A DNA stretch of 64,000 nucleotides. Origin: Pseudomonadota bacterium. GTDB lineage: Bacteria > Pseudomonadota > Alphaproteobacteria > Micropepsales > Micropepsaceae. Where the stretch lies: positions 1 through 64,000 of the forward strand of contig JAJZDZ010000010.1 of NCBI GenBank assembly GCA_021851325.1. Reading direction: 5' to 3'. Shown here piece by piece: positions 19,691-28,764 of the stretch; position 1 is the first letter of the stretch, and the number at the start of each line of letters is the position of its first letter. A program made the position numbers and the translations under genes. Under the pieces are notes generated by a model. The model saw only the letters and a list, made by a program, of their open reading frames with translations, did no database searches and had not been told where the DNA came from.

Positions 19691-20473
19691 GTGCGTGCAC
19701 TCAGTATTGCAGCTACGGGCATGCAGGCCCAGCAAACCAACGTCGAGGTCATCGCCAACAACCTCGCCAATATGAACACAAGTGGCTTCAAGGCACAGCG
19801 GGCACAGTTCGAAGACCTGCTATACCAGAACGTGTTGCAGCCTGGTTCCCAGACCTCCGATACCGGCACGCTGGTTCCGGCGGGCATCCAGCTGGGTTCA
19901 GGTGTGCGCACGGCATCGGTCTATCGCATCGACACGCAAGGTACGCTTACTCAGACCTCGAACCCCTATGATCTGGCAATCCAGGGCGCGGGATTTTTCA
20001 AGGTTACCCTGCCTGACGGTACCTATGCCTATACGCGCGCCGGCAATTTCGGGCTCTCCCCGACCGGAGAGATCGTCAACAGTGACGGCTACACCGTCGC
20101 CCCAGGCATCGCCGTTCCGCCCAACGCGCTCAGCGTTACCATCAATCCGGAAGGCCAGGTTGAAGCCACCGTACCAGGGACCTCGACACCAACGGTCCTC
20201 GGGCAGCTGGAGCTCGATCGTTTTGCCAACGACGCCGGGCTGAACGCACTGGGAGGCAATCTGCTCAGTGAGACACCGGCCTCAGGCCCTCCCCAGGCCG
20301 GTGTCCCCGGTTCCTCCGGCTACGGCACCATCCAGCAGGGTTATCTGGAGACCTCCAACGTCAATCCCGTTGAAGAAATCACGGCGCTGATCACCGCTCA
20401 AAGAGCCTATGAGATGAATTCGAAGGTGATCACGGCCGCCAATCAGATGATGCAGACCACTGCGCAGCTATGA
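19691..20473 (+). CDS. flgG: Flagellar distal rod protein FlgG
   Basis: 260 residues with the family N-terminus (MRALSIAATGMQAQQTNVEVIANNLANMNTSGFKAQRAQFEDLLYQ) and C-terminus (GYLETSNVNPVEEITALITAQRAYEMNSKVI). FlgG forms the distal rod through the P and L rings. GTG start with AAGGAGG seven bases upstream. The gap to flgF is 12 bases and the stop overlaps flgA (ATGA). Confidence 0.97.
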   Translation: MRALSIAATGMQAQQTNVEVIANNLANMNTSGFKAQRAQFEDLLYQNVLQPGSQTSDTGTLVPAGIQLGSGVRTASVYRIDTQGTLTQTSNPYDLAIQGAGFFKVTLPDGTYAYTRAGNFGLSPTGEIVNSDGYTVAPGIAVPPNALSVTINPEGQVEATVPGTSTPTVLGQLELDRFANDAGLNALGGNLLSETPASGPPQAGVPGSSGYGTIQQGYLETSNVNPVEEITALITAQRAYEMNSKVITAANQMMQTTAQL

Positions 20474-20976
20474 GGTTTGTCATGAAAGCGATTGTCCTGG
20501 CCGCCGTCCTGAGCCTTGCCACCGTTCCGGCATGGGCACAGGTAGACAGTGTTGCCACAGCCACTGCCAAGACCGTTCGCATCGTCGTGCCAACGCACAA
20601 CATTGCCCGCGGTGCGATGATCACCGCCAGCGATCTGGCCTATGCCAATGTCTCGCAGGCCCGTGCCTATGGCGATGTCGTCGCCAGCATGCGCGAACTC
20701 GAAGGCAAGGAAGCCCGCCGCTTCCTCGAAGCCAATCAGCCCCTGCATGCTTCCGATGTGCGTGCGCCCATTCTCGTCGCCAAGGGTAGCACCGTAACCA
20801 TGATCTTCAACGCACCCGGCATTTCCTTGACCGCCGTCGGCAAGGCGATGAGCGAAGGTGGCATGGGCGAAACCGTCACGGTGCTCAATCCTGTTTCCTA
20901 CCGTCAGATCAGTGCTGTGGTAACCGGTCCCGGTACCGTCGCCGCCGGCCCCTCGCTTCCCGCCCCCAATCTTTAA
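20470..20976 (+). CDS. flgA: Flagellar P-ring assembly chaperone FlgA
   Basis: 168 residues with a cleavable signal peptide (MKAIVLAAVLSLATVPAWA) and a single SAF-type C-terminal region (IVVPTHNIARGAMITASDLAYANVSQARA ... LHASDVRAPILVAKGSTVTMIF). It is shorter than enteric FlgA, as is common in alphaproteobacteria. FlgA is a periplasmic chaperone for the P-ring protein FlgI, yet no flgI follows in this cluster. The start overlaps the flgG stop by four bases; an ATG four codons later is an alternative. Confidence 0.88.
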   Translation: MRFVMKAIVLAAVLSLATVPAWAQVDSVATATAKTVRIVVPTHNIARGAMITASDLAYANVSQARAYGDVVASMRELEGKEARRFLEANQPLHASDVRAPILVAKGSTVTMIFNAPGISLTAVGKAMSEGGMGETVTVLNPVSYRQISAVVTGPGTVAAGPSLPAPNL

Positions 20977-20991
20977 AGCCTCCGTCAACTG

Positions 20992-21753
20992 ATGAGCTCC
21001 ACCATGTCCCGCACGCCCCTGAAATCGATCGCCCTTGTCGTGTTTGCAGGCTTTGCTCTTTCTGCCTGCAGTGCCGTAGACCGGCTGGAGCACATTGGTG
21101 AAGCGCCCGCGCTGTCGCCCATCACCAATCCCACCGCCATGCCTAATTACCGCCCGATCTCTATGCCCATGCCACCGCGGCAGCCTGCAGACACCTACCT
21201 CACCAATTCGCTCTGGCCGGTAGGCTCGCACAGCTTCTTCCCCGATCCGCGCGCCAGCCATGTTGGTGATCTGGTGACGGTCGATATCTCGATCGCGGAT
21301 GCAGCCAAGCTCTCCGACAGTACCCAGCGCGCCCGCACCAACGCAGACAGCGCCGGCATCGGCAATCTGTTTGGCCTGCAAGGTCAGTTGGCCCACATCA
21401 CCGGTGCCGATCCGGCCAAGCTCGTCAACATGAACTCGACCACGTCCAATCAGGGCTCCGGTTCCATCGCCCGCTCCGAAACCATCAATTTGACCCTGGC
21501 GGCGGTCGTCACCCAGGTATTGCCCAATGGCAATCTGGTAATCCAAGGTAATCAGCAGGTACGGGTGAATGATGAGCTGCGCAATCTTCAGATCAGCGGC
21601 ATCGTGCGCACCGAAGACATTACCAGCAACAATACCATCAACCTGTCGCAGATTGCCGATGCGCGTCTGTCCTACGGTGGAAAAGGCCAGATCACCGATG
21701 TCCAGCAGCCGCCACTTGGGCAGCAGCTCTATGACATCCTGATGCCATTCTGA
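20992..21753 (+). CDS. flgH: Flagellar L-ring lipoprotein FlgH
   Basis: 253 residues with a lipoprotein signal peptide (IALVVFAGFALSACS, lipobox LSAC). The mature part carries FlgH signatures: LWPVGSHSFFPDPRASHVGDLVTVDISIADAAKLSD and VLPNGNLVIQGNQQVRVNDELRNLQISGIVRTEDI. It forms the outer-membrane L ring around the rod. Start may be 20992 or the ATG at 21004. A strong terminator follows, so this is the last gene of the operon. Confidence 0.96.
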   Translation: MSSTMSRTPLKSIALVVFAGFALSACSAVDRLEHIGEAPALSPITNPTAMPNYRPISMPMPPRQPADTYLTNSLWPVGSHSFFPDPRASHVGDLVTVDISIADAAKLSDSTQRARTNADSAGIGNLFGLQGQLAHITGADPAKLVNMNSTTSNQGSGSIARSETINLTLAAVVTQVLPNGNLVIQGNQQVRVNDELRNLQISGIVRTEDITSNNTINLSQIADARLSYGGKGQITDVQQPPLGQQLYDILMPF

Positions 21754-21777
21754 TCGGTATCCACAGCCAAGGAGCAG

Positions 21778-21806
21778 TGGCCGGGCTAAAGAGGTCCGGC
21801 CATTTT
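21778..21806 (+). terminator. Rho-independent terminator of flgFGAH
   Basis: TGGCCGG and CCGGCCA form a 7-bp stem around an 11-base loop, followed by TTTTCCTTTT, 25 bases after the flgH stop. Confidence 0.85.
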
Positions 21807-21893
21807 CCTTTTGCGCCTTAGAGCCACGCCAACCTCTACGACGGCCCTGATTGGACAGATGAGGCCATGACAGCACTGGCTGTCTGGACCAAT

Positions 21894-22310
21894 CTAATCG
21901 TCGCGATAAACCTTCTCGCGCCGTTCATGGCGCTCCTGGGCTTCGATCGAAAGGGTCGCAATCGGACGCACTTCAAGGCGCTTCAGTCCGATCGGCTCGC
22001 CGGTTTCCTCGCAAAAGCCGTAGGAGCCATCCTCGAGGCGGCGCAGCGCGGCATCGATTTTGGCAATCAGCTTGCGCTGGCGGTCGCGGGTGCGCAGCTC
22101 GAGCTGGCGCTCGGCCTCGGTCGCAGCCCGATCGGCCAGATCGGCATTGGGCGTGGTCTCGGTTTGAAGATTCTGGATGGTTTCCCGGCTTTCGCGGAGG
22201 ATCTCTTCCTTCCAGCCGGTCAGCTTACGGCGGAAATATTCCCGCTGCTTTTCATTCATGAAGGGTTCACGTTCCGACGGCCTGTAGCCGGGCGGAAGTT
22301 CTATACCCAT
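21894..22310 (-). CDS. dksA: RNA polymerase-binding transcription factor DksA
   Basis: 138-residue DksA, the secondary-channel cofactor of ppGpp. It has the coiled-coil arm (LADRAATEAERQLELRTRDRQRKLIAKIDAALRRLEDGSYG), including the acidic-tip context, and the C-terminal globular region GFCEETGEPIGLKRLEVRPIATLSIEAQERHERR. Only one of the four zinc-binding cysteines of E. coli DksA is present (CxxT, no second CxxC), the non-canonical form seen in many alphaproteobacteria. I start at the ATG at 22310; a GTG lies two codons upstream. It has its own promoter. Confidence 0.93.
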   Translation of the reverse strand: MGIELPPGYRPSEREPFMNEKQREYFRRKLTGWKEEILRESRETIQNLQTETTPNADLADRAATEAERQLELRTRDRQRKLIAKIDAALRRLEDGSYGFCEETGEPIGLKRLEVRPIATLSIEAQERHERREKVYRDD

Positions 22311-22352
22311 GGACACACCCCGAAAGTTAAGTCACGCCATTCGAGCGCGCGC

Positions 22353-22381
22353 CTTATACAGGGGCCCATCTAAGGGTTCAA
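22353..22381 (-). promoter_or_regulatory. Predicted sigma-70-type promoter of dksA
   Basis: On the minus strand TTGAAC, 17 bases, TATAAG, with the -10 about 43 bases upstream of the dksA ATG. Confidence 0.7.
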
Positions 22382-22417
22382 TCAGAAAAGAGGATTCGCG
22401 TAGCGACGAAGCTAGAC

Positions 22418-22849
22418 TCAGGCCGCTTTCTGTTCAGCCATTTCCAGCTTGGCCAGTTCAACCTGGGCGCGCAGCTCAATTTCATCAAGGATTGGCTGGA
22501 GCTGCGGATCACTGAACTGATCGGTCCGGGCGGACAGTGCCCCCGCCAGACGATGGAGCGTGGCTCTGGGCAAGGTGCCACTCAGTAGCCCCTCGCGCAG
22601 TTCGTCCAGCACCTCGAGGAGCTGTTGGCCCCGTGCCAACCCTTTTGACCGGCCAGCCGTGGCATCATCGACCCCTTGCAGCGCGAGAATCGAATCGAGG
22701 GCGGCCAAAGGCGCCGAACCGCGGACAATGGTGGGTTGTGGCGCGTCGCTTGCGGCCAGCGTAAAGCCTCCCGCAGCCGCACCGGAGGCGCCGCGGGCCT
22801 TGGCCGCTGCACGGGTGCGATCAAGCCGTCCTGTTCCAGCAATATCCAT
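22418..22849 (-). CDS. fliX: Flagellar assembly regulator FliX
   Basis: 143-residue protein matching FliX: a Gly/Ala-rich variable N-terminus with FTLAASDAP, and a conserved helical C-terminal half (LAALDSILALQGVDDATAGRSKGLARGQQLLEVLDELREGLLSGTLPRATLHRLAGAL ... QPILDEIELRAQVELAKLE). In Caulobacter FliX couples assembly of early flagellar structures to the sigma-54 activator FlbD. The ATG at 22849 has GGGAG nine bases upstream; the TTG three codons earlier in the track is less likely. It sits between dksA and rlmH, apart from the main flagellar block. Confidence 0.88.
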   Translation of the reverse strand: MDIAGTGRLDRTRAAAKARGASGAAAGGFTLAASDAPQPTIVRGSAPLAALDSILALQGVDDATAGRSKGLARGQQLLEVLDELREGLLSGTLPRATLHRLAGALSARTDQFSDPQLQPILDEIELRAQVELAKLEMAEQKAA

Positions 22850-22906
22850 TAGGCGCAACTCCCGCCCTTCACGCCCTACCTTCGCCCCCTATGGTTAAAA
22901 TCGGGT

Positions 22907-23386
22907 TCACGCCCGGTGGTAGGGATGGCGGCAAAGAATCGTCAACCCGCGATAGATCTGCTCGCACAGCATGGCGCGAACCAGAAGATGCGGCCAGGTT
23001 TGGGCGCCGAAGGCTAGGGTCTGGGCAGAGCCGAAGGCGTCGGGAGGCAGCCCGTCCGGGCCGCCGATCACAAACACCAGATCACGGTTGGCTGCTTCGC
23101 ACAGCCCGGCGAGCTGTTCGGCAAAGCCCTGGCTGGTGATGTTTGTGCCACGCGGATCCAGGACGACGACGTGGGCGCCCGGAGGAATTTTGCGCGCCAG
23201 TCGCTCGGCCTCCTCCACCCTGCGGGCCCGGCCTTCCCGCAGCTTGGAAACCGGCACTTCCTCGATCGCGATCTGAGTTATGCCCGCCTGACGGCCAAGC
23301 GCCCGTGCCCGCCCGATGAAATCATCACAGAGCGTCACCTCAGGCGTACCACGCCCATGCCCGACCGCGGCAATCGTCAAGCGCAT
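22907..23386 (-). CDS. rlmH: 23S rRNA (pseudouridine-1915-N3) methyltransferase RlmH
   Basis: 159-residue SPOUT methyltransferase acting on helix 69 of 23S rRNA in 70S ribosomes. Motifs: N-terminal MRLTIAAVGHGRGTPEVTLCDDFIGR, HVVVLDPRGTNITSQGFAEQL, the SAM-knot FVIGGPDGLPP, and the C-terminal HLLVRAMLCEQIYRGLTILCRHPYHR. It starts three bases after the rsfS stop and ends the obgE-proB-proA-nadD-rsfS-rlmH series. Confidence 0.96.
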   Translation of the reverse strand: MRLTIAAVGHGRGTPEVTLCDDFIGRARALGRQAGITQIAIEEVPVSKLREGRARRVEEAERLARKIPPGAHVVVLDPRGTNITSQGFAEQLAGLCEAANRDLVFVIGGPDGLPPDAFGSAQTLAFGAQTWPHLLVRAMLCEQIYRGLTILCRHPYHRA

Positions 23387-23389
23387 GGT

Positions 23390-23929
23390 CTAACGTGCCG
23401 CGCGCTCGGGCTCAGGCACGCGCCACATGCCCTCAAGATCATAATATTGACGTACCTCCGGACGGAACAGATGCACGATAACGTCACCGGCATCGACCAG
23501 AACCCAATCGCCTTGAGCCAGGCCGTCCGTAGGACGCGTACCATAGCCCGCTTCCTTGAGGCGACGAACCAGATGTTCGGCAGTGGCCGCGACGTGGCGC
23601 GACGAGCGCCCACTTGCGATCACCAGCGTATCGGTCAGCGAGGAGCGCCCGGCAAGATCGATGACCACAATGTCATCCGCCTTGTCGTCTTCCAGCGAGG
23701 TACGAACCAGGGCCAGAAGGCTGGGCTCCGCTACCGTGGCCTTTGGGGCCGCCGATTTACGCGCCTTAGAGGGGGGGGAAGAACGCTTCGGTGCAGCCTT
23801 GCTTTTGGCTGCGGTCTTGCCTTTGGGTGGGGCTGCCGTCTTGGTCGAGGTCGTCTTGGCACGCGTGCGCTTGGCCGGTGGTGCGGATTTTGGGCGTATC
23901 AGCTTGGATCTCCCTGTTAGCCGATTCAA
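23390..23929 (-). CDS. rsfS: Ribosome silencing factor RsfS with long basic N-terminal tail
   Basis: The C-terminal ~110 residues are RsfS/Iojap: LLALVRTSLEDDKADDIVVIDLAGRSSLTDTLVIASGRSSRHVAATAEHLVRRLKEAGY and GDWVLVDAGDVIVHLFRPEVRQYYDLEGMW. RsfS binds uL14 and blocks subunit joining. Before it lies a ~70-residue Lys/Ala/Pro-rich tail (KTTSTKTAAPPKGKTAAKSKAAPKR...) resembling histone-H1-type low complexity. The start is uncertain: the TTG at 23929 follows the nadD stop by four bases; the ATG at 23983 would overlap nadD by 50 bases; AGGGAG precedes an in-frame CTG at 23902. No ATG exists between nadD and the RsfS domain. Confidence 0.88.
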   Translation of the reverse strand: MNRLTGRSKLIRPKSAPPAKRTRAKTTSTKTAAPPKGKTAAKSKAAPKRSSPPSKARKSAAPKATVAEPSLLALVRTSLEDDKADDIVVIDLAGRSSLTDTLVIASGRSSRHVAATAEHLVRRLKEAGYGTRPTDGLAQGDWVLVDAGDVIVHLFRPEVRQYYDLEGMWRVPEPERAAR

Positions 23930-23933
23930 TTTA

Positions 23934-24560
23934 TCACGGAGCGCTCGCGCCCGCCAAACGACGCGCGCGGATGGCGGTGGCACTGAGGGGATGGCGCGGC
24001 CCGTCCAGCACGATCAGAGCGGGGGGGCGGCGCTGGGCAAAGCCGGCAGGGTCAAACACGCGCGCACTCGCAAAATGCTGTGCCGCGCGCGCCCGCAGTC
24101 CCGCAAGGCTGGAGCCGGGGCGAACAATGACGGCAACGGGTACCAGATGCATGATCGTCGAGTAGTCTCGCCAGCGATGGAATTGTTCCAGATTATCGCT
24201 GCCCATCAGCCAGACGAAATGGACCCCGGCAAAGCGCTGCGTCAAGTGCTTTAGGGTATCGACCGTATAGCGCGTGTGCAGGCGCCGCTCCAGATCGGTT
24301 ACGATGACCCGCGGATGGGACCAGAGCGCTCTGGCCTCGGCCAGACGCTGCTCCAGTGGCGCCATACCGTGCGCGGCCTTCAGGGGATTTTGCGGGGACA
24401 CCAGCCACCAGACATAATCGAGCCCCAACCGGCGCAGGCCAACCTCGGTGATATGCACATGTCCGGCATGGGCCGGGTTGAAGGAGCCCCCCAAAAGGCC
24501 GATGCGCAAACCCGCTGCGACCGGAGCTGGAGGATGCAATTCAGTCACGACACTGACCAT
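23934..24560 (-). CDS. nadD: Nicotinate-nucleotide adenylyltransferase
   Basis: 208-residue enzyme making deamido-NAD from nicotinate mononucleotide and ATP. The nucleotidyltransferase motif GLLGGSFNPAHAGHVHITE (with the (H/T)xGH-type signature) and the C-terminal LSATAIRARRLAG are present, with the MGSDNLEQFHRW segment between. The track ORF is 298 codons but its first 90 are the antisense-free overlap with proA read in another frame. The ATG at 24560 gives a 20-base overlap with proA and has GAGGGG immediately before it; a GTG at 24548 is an alternative. Confidence 0.93.
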   Translation of the reverse strand: MVSVVTELHPPAPVAAGLRIGLLGGSFNPAHAGHVHITEVGLRRLGLDYVWWLVSPQNPLKAAHGMAPLEQRLAEARALWSHPRVIVTDLERRLHTRYTVDTLKHLTQRFAGVHFVWLMGSDNLEQFHRWRDYSTIMHLVPVAVIVRPGSSLAGLRARAAQHFASARVFDPAGFAQRRPPALIVLDGPRHPLSATAIRARRLAGASAP

Positions 24561-25800
24561 CCCCTCGCACCACATATTTGAAGGTGACCAGCTGTTCTGC
24601 CCCGACCGGACCGCGGGCATGCAGCCGGCCAGTAGCGATGCCGATTTCCGCGCCCATGCCGAATTCGCCTCCGTCGGCAAACTGCGTCGACGCATTCCAC
24701 ATGACGATTGCCGAATCGACTTTGCGTAGAAATTCCTCCGCCACCAAGGCGTCTTCCGTGACGATGCAGTCGGTGTGCTGCGAACCATAGTGTTCGATAT
24801 GGGCGATAGCATCCTTGGGTCCATCAACACAGCGGACCGCGATGATCGCGTCTAGATATTCGGTACGCCAGTCTTCCTCACTGGCTGGCACAGCCTCAGC
24901 AATGAGCTGACAAACCTCCTCGTCGCCGCGGATCTGACAGCCAGAGGCGACAAGCTCGGACAGCACCGCAGCACCGACAGTCGCCAGAATCGACCGATCA
25001 ATGAGCAAGGTCTCAGCAGCACCGCAGATCCCGGTACGGCGCATCTTGGCGTTGTGCACCAGGGCACGCGCCTTGGCGATGTCCGCGCCCGCGTGCAGAT
25101 AGATGTGTACAAGGCCTTCCAGATGGGCCAGAACCGGCACGCGGGCATCCGCCATGACCCGCGCGGTAAGCGATTTTCCGCCGCGTGGCACAATCAGATC
25201 TAGGTTGCCGCCCAATCCCTGAAGCATCAGTCCCACCGCATCGCGGCTCGGCACCGCGACCAGCTGGACAGATGTGGGTGGCAAGGTTGTGGCGGCAACT
25301 CCGGCAACAAAGGCCGCATGGATAGCGCGCGCACTTTCGCGAGCCTCCGATCCACAGCGCAGAATTGCCGCGTTGGCCGACTTCAGGCACAGTGCGGCGG
25401 CGTCCGCCGTGACGTTGGGCCGGCTTTCATAGATCACGCCAATGACGCCGATCGGCGTGGTCATCCGCGTGATGGTGAGGCCGTTGGGGCGCGGCCACTG
25501 TGCCAAAATCTGCCCCACGGGATCGGCCTGCCGGGCGATCGCGGCAACACCCCTGGCCATCGCATCGAGCCGCCCGGAGTCAAGACGGAGCCGATCAATG
25601 ACCGGTGCCGACAGTCCGGCGGCTTGCGCCGCGGCGAGGTCACAGGCATTGGCATCAAGGATCTTGCTACGATGATCACAGAGCGATTGCGCGGCTGCTT
25701 CAAGAGCGCAGCAGCGCACCTGCGCCGAAGCCTCACGCAACTGACCGGCCGCTGCCCGCGCACTTTTACCCATCTCTAACATGAGGGCATCAAGGCTCAT
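24541..25800 (-). CDS. proA: Glutamate-5-semialdehyde dehydrogenase
   Basis: 419-residue NADPH-dependent gamma-glutamyl phosphate reductase, second step of proline synthesis. Family motifs: [53 protein letters not shown], and the catalytic cysteine region [19 protein letters not shown]. Starts four bases inside the proB stop, so the pair is translationally coupled; its 3' end overlaps nadD. Confidence 0.97.
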   Translation of the reverse strand: MSLDALMLEMGKSARAAAGQLREASAQVRCCALEAAAQSLCDHRSKILDANACDLAAAQAAGLSAPVIDRLRLDSGRLDAMARGVAAIARQADPVGQILAQWPRPNGLTITRMTTPIGVIGVIYESRPNVTADAAALCLKSANAAILRCGSEARESARAIHAAFVAGVAATTLPPTSVQLVAVPSRDAVGLMLQGLGGNLDLIVPRGGKSLTARVMADARVPVLAHLEGLVHIYLHAGADIAKARALVHNAKMRRTGICGAAETLLIDRSILATVGAAVLSELVASGCQIRGDEEVCQLIAEAVPASEEDWRTEYLDAIIAVRCVDGPKDAIAHIEHYGSQHTDCIVTEDALVAEEFLRKVDSAIVMWNASTQFADGGEFGMGAEIGIATGRLHARGPVGAEQLVTFKYVVRGDGQCRD

Positions 25801-26930
25801 GTCGAAACCTTCAGGCTCAGAGCCAGATCATCGCGATGGACCATGGCATCGCGTCCACGATAGCCAAGGATCGCGGGAATTTCGTCCGTGTGCCGTCCGA
25901 TAATGGCGCGGGCATCCTCGGCACCATAAGCACTGAGACCGCGGCCCGCTTCACGACCGTCCGGTCCGAGGATGCACACCGCATCACCGCGGGCAAAATC
26001 ACCTTCGACGGCACGAACGCCTGCGGGTAGCAGACTTTTGCCGGCGTGCAATGCCGAGAGTGCCCCCGCATCGATATGCAGTGTTCCCTGCGGCTTCAGA
26101 CTGCCTGCAATCCAGCGCTTGCGCGCGGCCGAAGGTGTGGTCGTCGCCAGAAAACGGGTGTGACGACCGCCGGCCCGCAATTTTGCTAACGCATGATCCT
26201 GCCCCTTGGCAATCACGACCTCACAGCCAGTCGCGGTTGCAATCCGCGCCGCGGTGATCTTTGAGGCCATGCCACCGCGTCCCAACCCCGAAACCGAACC
26301 TGCCGCCATGGCTTCAATCTCCGGCGTGATCTGGGCGACGACATCGATATAGCGCGCATCGGGTTCGCGATGCGGATTGGCGCTATAAAGACCGTCGACA
26401 TCCGAGAACAGTATCAGGACGTCGGCTCCCATCATCGATGCCACGCGGGCCGCCAGCCGGTCATTGTCACCATAACGAATCTCGGCAGTGGCGACGGTAT
26501 CGTTTTCATTGATGACGGCAACGGCGCCCAGTTCCAGCAAGGTAGACAGTGTAGCCCGTGCATTGAGATAGCGGCGACGCTCCTCGGTATCATCAAGTGT
26601 CAGAAGCACCTGGGCGGCGACCAGATTTTGCCGTGCCAGCGCGTCGGCCCAGGCCTGCGCCAGCTTGACCTGCCCGACCGCCGCTGCGGCCTGACTCTCT
26701 TCCAGCCGCAAGGGTCCGGACCTCAGACCGAGCGCCGAGCGACCCAGCGCGATGGCGCCGGACGACACGATCACAAGCCGGTGGCCTTCGCTCACCAAGT
26801 CGGCAAAGTCCGCGCACATGCCATCGAGCCAATGCTGGCGCACCGCGCCACCCGGCCCGTCGATCAGGAGCGCGGAGCCGATCTTGACCAGTACAAGTGA
26901 GGACGCAGCGTGCGCAAACAGATCGGTCAT
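25797..26930 (-). CDS. proB: Glutamate 5-kinase
   Basis: 377-residue kinase for the first step of proline synthesis, with the amino-acid kinase domain ([100 protein letters not shown]) and a C-terminal PUA domain from about residue 275. Proline feedback is normal for the family. It overlaps obgE by four bases upstream and proA by four bases downstream. Confidence 0.97.
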   Translation of the reverse strand: MTDLFAHAASSLVLVKIGSALLIDGPGGAVRQHWLDGMCADFADLVSEGHRLVIVSSGAIALGRSALGLRSGPLRLEESQAAAAVGQVKLAQAWADALARQNLVAAQVLLTLDDTEERRRYLNARATLSTLLELGAVAVINENDTVATAEIRYGDNDRLAARVASMMGADVLILFSDVDGLYSANPHREPDARYIDVVAQITPEIEAMAAGSVSGLGRGGMASKITAARIATATGCEVVIAKGQDHALAKLRAGGRHTRFLATTTPSAARKRWIAGSLKPQGTLHIDAGALSALHAGKSLLPAGVRAVEGDFARGDAVCILGPDGREAGRGLSAYGAEDARAIIGRHTDEIPAILGYRGRDAMVHRDDLALSLKVST

Positions 26931-27964
26931 GGTGCCCAGCGCTTTGCCGCTACCCCTTTGGCATGGCGAAGACTGCGGGCTTCCGCGATCGCACCCGCCA
27001 CCACGCGCACAACCTCGTTCACCCCCTCACCGCTGACCCCGGACATCGCATAGACCGCGCCGTTGCTTGCCTTTTGCAATGCTGCGCGCTTGCGCTTGAG
27101 GGCAGCACCAGAGAGCGCATCGATCTTGTTCAGCACAAGAATTTCACGCTTGTCGCCAAGGCCATGACCATAAGCCTCCAATTCGTGCCGGATGGTCCGA
27201 TAGGCGCGAACGATATTGGTCTGAGTGGCATCGATCAGGTGCAAAATGACGCTGCAGCGCTCAGCATGACCGAGAAAGCGGTCACCGAGACCCACACCGT
27301 CATGAGCTCCTTCAATCAGACCCGGCAGATCGGCAAGCACGAATTCGCGCTCGTCAATGGCAACCACGCCAAGCTGCGGTGTCAGTGTCGTAAACGGATA
27401 ATCGGCAATCTTGGGGCGGGCGGCCGACACCCGCGACAGAAAGGTTGACTTGCCGGCATTGGGCAGTCCGACAAGCCCGGCATCGGCAATCAGCTTGAGC
27501 TGCAGAACAATGGTCTTTTCCTCACCGGGCTGCCCGGGATTGGCATGGCGCGGTGCCTGATTGGTGGCGCTTTTGAAATGGGCGTTACCAAAGCCACCAT
27601 TGCCTCCTCTTGCCAGAAGGACACGCTGGCCGGGCTCGGTCAGATCCGCAATCAGGCTTTCGCCGTCTTCCTCATAGATTTCGGTCCCGGCCGGCACCTT
27701 GACGACGGCGTCCGCACCTGCCGCGCCCGACATTTGTTTGCCCATACCCGCTTCGCCATTCTTGGCGAAGACATGCTGCTGATAGCGGTAGTCGATGAGG
27801 GTGTTCAGATTGGCAACGGCCTCGGCATAGACATCGCCACCGCGTCCGCCGTCCCCTCCCCAAGGCCCGCCAAACTCGATGAATTTCTCGCGCCGGAACG
27901 CCACGCAGCCATTGCCGCCATTCCCCGAGCGGATTTGCACCTTTGCGACGTCGAGGAATTTCAT
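26927..27964 (-). CDS. obgE: GTPase ObgE/CgtA
   Basis: 345-residue ribosome-assembly GTPase. The N-terminal glycine-rich Obg fold ([39 protein letters not shown]) precedes the G domain: G1 [13 protein letters not shown]2/switch region [15 protein letters not shown]3 [17 protein letters not shown]4 NKID, G5 AMSGVSGEG. It acts in 50S maturation and stress control. The track ORF begins 42 codons too early; [12 protein letters not shown] is the family start. A 9-bp GC hairpin lies just upstream, and the gene overlaps proB by four bases. Confidence 0.97.
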   Translation of the reverse strand: MKFLDVAKVQIRSGNGGNGCVAFRREKFIEFGGPWGGDGGRGGDVYAEAVANLNTLIDYRYQQHVFAKNGEAGMGKQMSGAAGADAVVKVPAGTEIYEEDGESLIADLTEPGQRVLLARGGNGGFGNAHFKSATNQAPRHANPGQPGEEKTIVLQLKLIADAGLVGLPNAGKSTFLSRVSAARPKIADYPFTTLTPQLGVVAIDEREFVLADLPGLIEGAHDGVGLGDRFLGHAERCSVILHLIDATQTNIVRAYRTIRHELEAYGHGLGDKREILVLNKIDALSGAALKRKRAALQKASNGAVYAMSGVSGEGVNEVVRVVAGAIAEARSLRHAKGVAAKRWAP

Positions 27965-28016
27965 GGTCCGTCCTTCAGTTGGCAGCGCCGATATGACGCT
28001 GGCACTCGCAAGCCCG

Positions 28017-28039
28017 CCGCGCTCCTTCAAGGAGCGCGG
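28017..28039 (-). other. Strong hairpin in the obgE leader
   Basis: CCGCGCTCC-TTCAA-GGAGCGCGG forms a perfect 9-bp stem between the GNAT gene and obgE, about 50 bases before the obgE start. No T-run follows on the minus strand, so it may be a processing or partial attenuation element rather than a terminator. Confidence 0.4.
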
Positions 28040-28099
28040 TCCCGGAGTACCTGCGGCCCGATACATGGCATAGCCCGCAAGCCCGCGCACCTATGCTTA

Positions 28100-28666
28100 T
28101 CATGGCCGAAGGCACCGTCTTTCGACCGGCGCTGCACCGATCGGAGCCCTTGCCATCGCCGGTTCAAGGATCATGTCGTGACAGAAAATGCGCGCGTGGC
28201 GGGCCAGACAGTCGCGCAACGAAACCCCGGCCGGCAGAAAGCCCAGCTTCTGCAGAACCCGGCCCGAGTTTGGATTGTCGTCAAACCAGCCGGCAGTGAG
28301 ATAGGTGGCGCCAAGCTCCCTAAAGGCATAGCTGACCACTGCACGCGCCGCCTCGCTGGCATAACCAAAGCCCCAATAGGGCCGCGCCAGCCAGTAGCCG
28401 ATTTCATAGGCACCATCCCCGCAGGCATGGGCGCCACAACCACCAATATAGGCCGCACCGCTTTTGAGCGTGATGCCGAGCACGAGATCAGCGGTCACGC
28501 CCACGCGGGCGAGAAAGGCCTCGGCGTCATCCTGGGTATAGGGATGGGGAACGCGGGCAAGATTTCTTGCCACCTCAAAGTCCCCCACGCCTGCGACGAT
28601 GGCTCCCGCATCGCTGGCGGTGGGGCTGCGCAGCACCAGGCGCTCGGTTTCCAGGATCAGGCTCAT
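28100..28666 (-). CDS. GNAT family N-acetyltransferase (RimJ/RimL-like)
   Basis: 188-residue acetyltransferase. It opens with LILETERLVLRSPTASDAGAIVAGVGDFEVARNLARVPHPYTQDDAEAF, typical of the RimJ/RimL (Acetyltransf_3) group, has the acetyl-CoA-binding region EIGYWLARPYWGFGYASEAARAVVSYAF, and DDNPNSGRVLQKLGF. Substrate unknown. The ATG at 28666 has GGAG six bases upstream; the track start lies inside the rpmA terminator. A GNAT gene between rpmA and obgE is common in alphaproteobacteria. Confidence 0.85.
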   Translation of the reverse strand: MSLILETERLVLRSPTASDAGAIVAGVGDFEVARNLARVPHPYTQDDAEAFLARVGVTADLVLGITLKSGAAYIGGCGAHACGDGAYEIGYWLARPYWGFGYASEAARAVVSYAFRELGATYLTAGWFDDNPNSGRVLQKLGFLPAGVSLRDCLARHARIFCHDMILEPAMARAPIGAAPVERRCLRP

Positions 28667-28688
28667 GACAGTCTCCGGGCGAGGCAAG

Positions 28689-28716
28689 AAAAAAGGGAGA
28701 TGGCGGTCCATCTCCC
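28689..28716 (-). terminator. Rho-independent terminator of rplU-rpmA
   Basis: On the minus strand GGGAGATGG-ACCG-CCATCTCCC (9-bp stem) is followed by TTTTTTCTT. It lies about 50 bases after the rpmA stop and just before the GNAT gene. Confidence 0.92.
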
Positions 28717-28764
28717 TCGCCCGATGGCCGCCTCTGCTGGCGGCCGGATATTCCGGAAGGCCGC

